Positions 5,076 to 5,734 of a stretch of DNA of 5,734 nt are shown here, piece by piece (the stretch's first letter is position 1; each line of letters starts with the position of its first letter). A program made the translations under genes and the position numbers. This DNA is from Actinomycetota bacterium (GTDB lineage: Bacteria; Actinomycetota; Thermoleophilia; Solirubrobacterales; Solirubrobacteraceae), in the NCBI GenBank assembly GCA_009699615.1, contig WLNV01000108.1, forward strand, positions 1-5,734, in the 5' to 3' direction. Under the pieces are notes generated by a model. That model did not search any database. It was not told the origin of the DNA and saw only the letters and a program-made list of their open reading frames with translations.

Positions 5076-5734
5076 ATGACTTCGGTTCTCTACCGGCTCG
5101 GAAAGTTCTGCGCCCGCCATCACTGGATCGTGATCGTGGCCTGGCTGGTGGTAGTCGTCGCGCTTGCAAGCTGGGTCAAGAGCAGCGGCGGGATGGTCTC
5201 CTCGAACTCAGTGAAGCTTCCCAACACGCCAAGCAACAGCGTGACCGAACTGCTGACAGCAAAGCTGCCCTCGCTGCTGAAACCGACGAGCTCGATCGTC
5301 GTCCACTCAGCCAACAAGGGCCCGCTAACCAACCCGGCAAACAGCGCCGCGATCGCCTCGGCCGTCGCGGTCGCGAAGAAGTCGCCCGAGGTCGAAACCG
5401 TTGTCAGCCCAATCCCCTCCTCTCCTGCCTCGCAGGCGGCCGGGGCGCTGCTAAGCGAGAACGGCAATACCGCACTGATCCAAGTTACGTTGACGCCGAA
5501 ATTCGCCATTCCGACGGCTGTCGAGGCGAACAACATCGTCAACCGGATCGAGAAGCCGCTGACTGCAGCCGGGTTGGAAAGCGCTGCCGACGGCAGCCTC
5601 GGCGCGGTGGCTGTCGACCCGAACGCCGCCTACCTCTCATTCGGGATTGGAATCGCGGCGGCATTGATTGTGCTGCTGCTCACATTTGGTTCTGCGGTCA
5701 CGATGCTGCTGCCGATAATCACGGCGGTCTTTGG
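5076..5734 (+). CDS. MMPL/RND-family membrane transporter, N-terminal part, runs off the window
   Basis: ATG at 5076 opens a frame that stays open to the right edge, giving 219 complete residues. The start MTSVLYRLGKFCARHHWIVI, followed by a helix at about 17-34, is the typical MMPL opening: a short basic cytoplasmic end and TM1. Residues about 35-184 form the extracytoplasmic porter-like domain, with the family pattern SSIVVHSANKGPLTNP (72-87), SPEVETVVSPI (103-113) and NTALIQVTLTP (131-141). TM2 follows (about 185-204), and TM3 starts in SAVTMLLPIITAVF (206-219). MMPL proteins are proton-driven exporters in the RND superfamily; mycobacterial members move lipids and siderophores, and actinobacterial relatives often have unknown cargo. 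The substrate is not readable here. The conserved motifs of the later helices and the second half lie outside the window. The upstream promoter predicts a leaderless mRNA. Confidence 0.92.
   Translation, partial: MTSVLYRLGKFCARHHWIVIVAWLVVVVALASWVKSSGGMVSSNSVKLPNTPSNSVTELLTAKLPSLLKPTSSIVVHSANKGPLTNPANSAAIASAVAVAKKSPEVETVVSPIPSSPASQAAGALLSENGNTALIQVTLTPKFAIPTAVEANNIVNRIEKPLTAAGLESAADGSLGAVAVDPNAAYLSFGIGIAAALIVLLLTFGSAVTMLLPIITAVF

Noticed and set aside
5120..5542. 140-residue minus-strand open frame opposite the MMPL gene
   Set aside because: The plus strand encodes a clear MMPL N-terminus over the whole interval; the minus-strand frame is Ser/Thr/Ala-rich low-information sequence with no ribosome binding support.
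1..5734. A lipid-metabolism gene cluster or new multi-gene system
   Set aside because: Several products are lipid- or CoA-related, but every gene is on the opposite strand from its neighbour, so co-transcription is impossible and a joint pathway is not supported by the sequence alone.

Overview
This is a GC-rich stretch of ordinary bacterial chromosome carrying five protein genes, the first and last cut by the window edges. I found no RNA gene, insertion sequence, CRISPR array, phage gene or defence system. Gene content points to Actinomycetota: a thiolase-like protein of the mycobacterial TLP1 type, a membrane acyl-CoA desaturase, an MMPL transporter, and promoters placed so as to give leaderless mRNAs. 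The overall style would suit Thermoleophilia (Solirubrobacterales), but that finer placement is an impression that needs a search.

Layout. (1) 1-1482 (+): thiolase-like protein with an extra C-terminal domain. It is open through the left edge, so its true start lies outside the window. (2) 1487-2413 (-): acyl-CoA desaturase with three histidine boxes, whose C-terminal tail is made by a 27-bp tandem repeat. (3) 2505-4001 (+): exported protein with a signal peptide, a beta-rich module, a Pro/Gly/Asp linker and a beta-propeller-like domain of unknown function. (4) 4010-4996 (-): zinc-independent quinone oxidoreductase of the MDR superfamily. (5) 5076 to beyond the right edge (+): start of an MMPL/RND-family membrane transporter.

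The genes alternate strictly in strand (+ - + - +). Nothing is an operon: there are two tail-to-tail junctions of only 4 and 8 bp and two divergent intergenic regions of 91 and 79 bp that hold all visible control signals. Desaturase and MMPL promoters each show a -10-like hexamer ending exactly six bases before the ATG, which predicts transcription starting on the A of the start codon. Gene 3 instead has a strong Shine-Dalgarno sequence and a GTG start.

Functionally, three or four of the genes touch lipid or CoA chemistry (TLP1, desaturase, possibly MDR and MMPL). With alternating strands this is a loose neighbourhood rather than a demonstrated pathway. I did not find a clear new biological system. 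The most interesting points are the paired leaderless promoters, the repeat-built desaturase tail at a 4-bp convergent junction, the catalytically degenerate thiolase fold, and the uncharacterised exported protein.
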